Source: an uncultured Ignatzschineria sp. (GTDB lineage Bacteria > Pseudomonadota > Gammaproteobacteria > Cardiobacteriales > Wohlfahrtiimonadaceae). Taken from it: a stretch of DNA of 64,000 nucleotides. The notes beneath the pieces were generated by a model, which was given only the letters and a program-made list of their open reading frames with translations, had not been told where the DNA came from and did not search any database. Shown one piece after another: positions 63,833-64,000 of this stretch. The position numbers and the translations under genes were made by a program. Positions within the stretch are counted from its first letter, which is position 1; each line of letters opens with the position of its first letter. The stretch lies in contig CALZEE010000001.1 in assembly GCA_945639195.1 (NCBI GenBank), forward strand, positions 310,001 through 374,000. The letters are read 5' to 3'.

Positions 63833-64000
63833 ATGAAAATTTCAGTTTCTTGGTTAAAAGAGTGGATTGAGACAATTCCTGAAGATCTTTCTGATCGTTT
63901 GACGATGGCAGGATTAGAAGTGGAAGGAGTTGCATTGGCAGCGCCGGCATTTAATGGCGTTGTGGTAGGGAAGGTTGTTGAGCTTGTACAGCATCCTGAT
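63833..64000 (+). CDS. pheT: Phenylalanine--tRNA ligase beta subunit (5' part)
   Basis: The first 56 codons before the window ends. MKISVSWLKEWIE and LTMAGLEVEGV are the standard PheT N-terminus, followed by the start of the tRNA-binding domain (VVVGKVVELVQHPD). A GGGTAAG lies upstream as a weak ribosome binding site. Confidence 0.95.
   Translation, partial: MKISVSWLKEWIETIPEDLSDRLTMAGLEVEGVALAAPAFNGVVVGKVVELVQHPD

Noticed and set aside
1-64000. tRNA, rRNA, CRISPR arrays, prophage or insertion sequences
   Set aside because: I looked through all spacers for cloverleaf ends, regular direct repeats, transposase-like frames and integrase genes and found none. All large frames belong to housekeeping genes.

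Overview
The window is ordinary chromosomal backbone of a gammaproteobacterium with roughly 41-43% G+C (estimated by eye). The gene orders are classic for that class: pyrH-frr-uppS-cdsA-dxr-rseP-bamA-skp-lpxD-fabZ-lpxA-lpxB-rnhB, thrS-infC-rpmI-rplT-pheST, lepA-lepB-rnc-era, engB-glk-hexR and trmJ-cysE. Protein style, low G+C and the mixture of gene neighbourhoods suggest the Ignatzschineria/Wohlfahrtiimonas group; that placement is an inference and was not checked against a database. There is no prophage, insertion sequence, CRISPR array, tRNA or rRNA in the window.

Layout. 1-3.4 kb: PhzF-like protein, endonuclease III, an AI-2E/PerM-type membrane protein. 3.4-6.8 kb: a YkvI-type transporter, then a reverse-strand group with a FimT/GspH pseudopilin, ComEA and ScpA. 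6.9-17.7 kb (reverse): trpS, truA, hexR, glk, engB, apaH, a large acidic TPR membrane protein, mutY, uraA. 18.2-23.0 kb: purU, a lipoprotein, a pabC-like/pabB pair and an EamA transporter. 23.1-27.3 kb (reverse): era, rnc, lepB, lepA. 27.8-32.9 kb: a PreP-type M16C peptidase, cysE, trmJ, ubiK. 33.0-47.9 kb (forward): the nucleotide, envelope and lipid A cluster, then orphan mlaD and recO. 48.0-52.3 kb (reverse): potGHI putrescine ABC transporter without its binding protein, and a nitroreductase. 53.0-59.1 kb: a ClsC-like phospholipase D lipoprotein, dnaQ, rnhA-thyA-lgt, dsbA, cytochrome c4. 59.4-64.0 kb (forward): thrS-infC-rpmI-rplT-pheS-pheT (pheT runs off the end).

How the genes work together. 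The central cluster makes the undecaprenyl carrier, phospholipid precursor, isoprenoid precursor, lipid A and the machinery that inserts outer-membrane proteins. The last cluster supplies translation factors and aminoacyl-tRNA synthetases. ComEA and the pseudopilin indicate a DNA-uptake/type IV pilus capacity.

Main observations. (1) The heptamer (A/T)TGCCGG is scattered on both strands about once per kilobase (about 59 hexamer cores by hand count), including eight perfect TGCCGGCA palindromes and an inverted pair at the end of a gene. This is the pattern expected of a DNA uptake sequence, and I do not recognise it as a described one. (2) infC appears to start at a rare ATT codon with a good Shine-Dalgarno. 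(3) A 13-codon Phe-containing reading frame overlaps a terminator just before pheS. (4) BamA carries a roughly 60-residue insertion with two cysteines in POTRA1. (5) A promoter placed immediately before a terminator precedes the phospholipase D gene, and a structured leader precedes potGHI.
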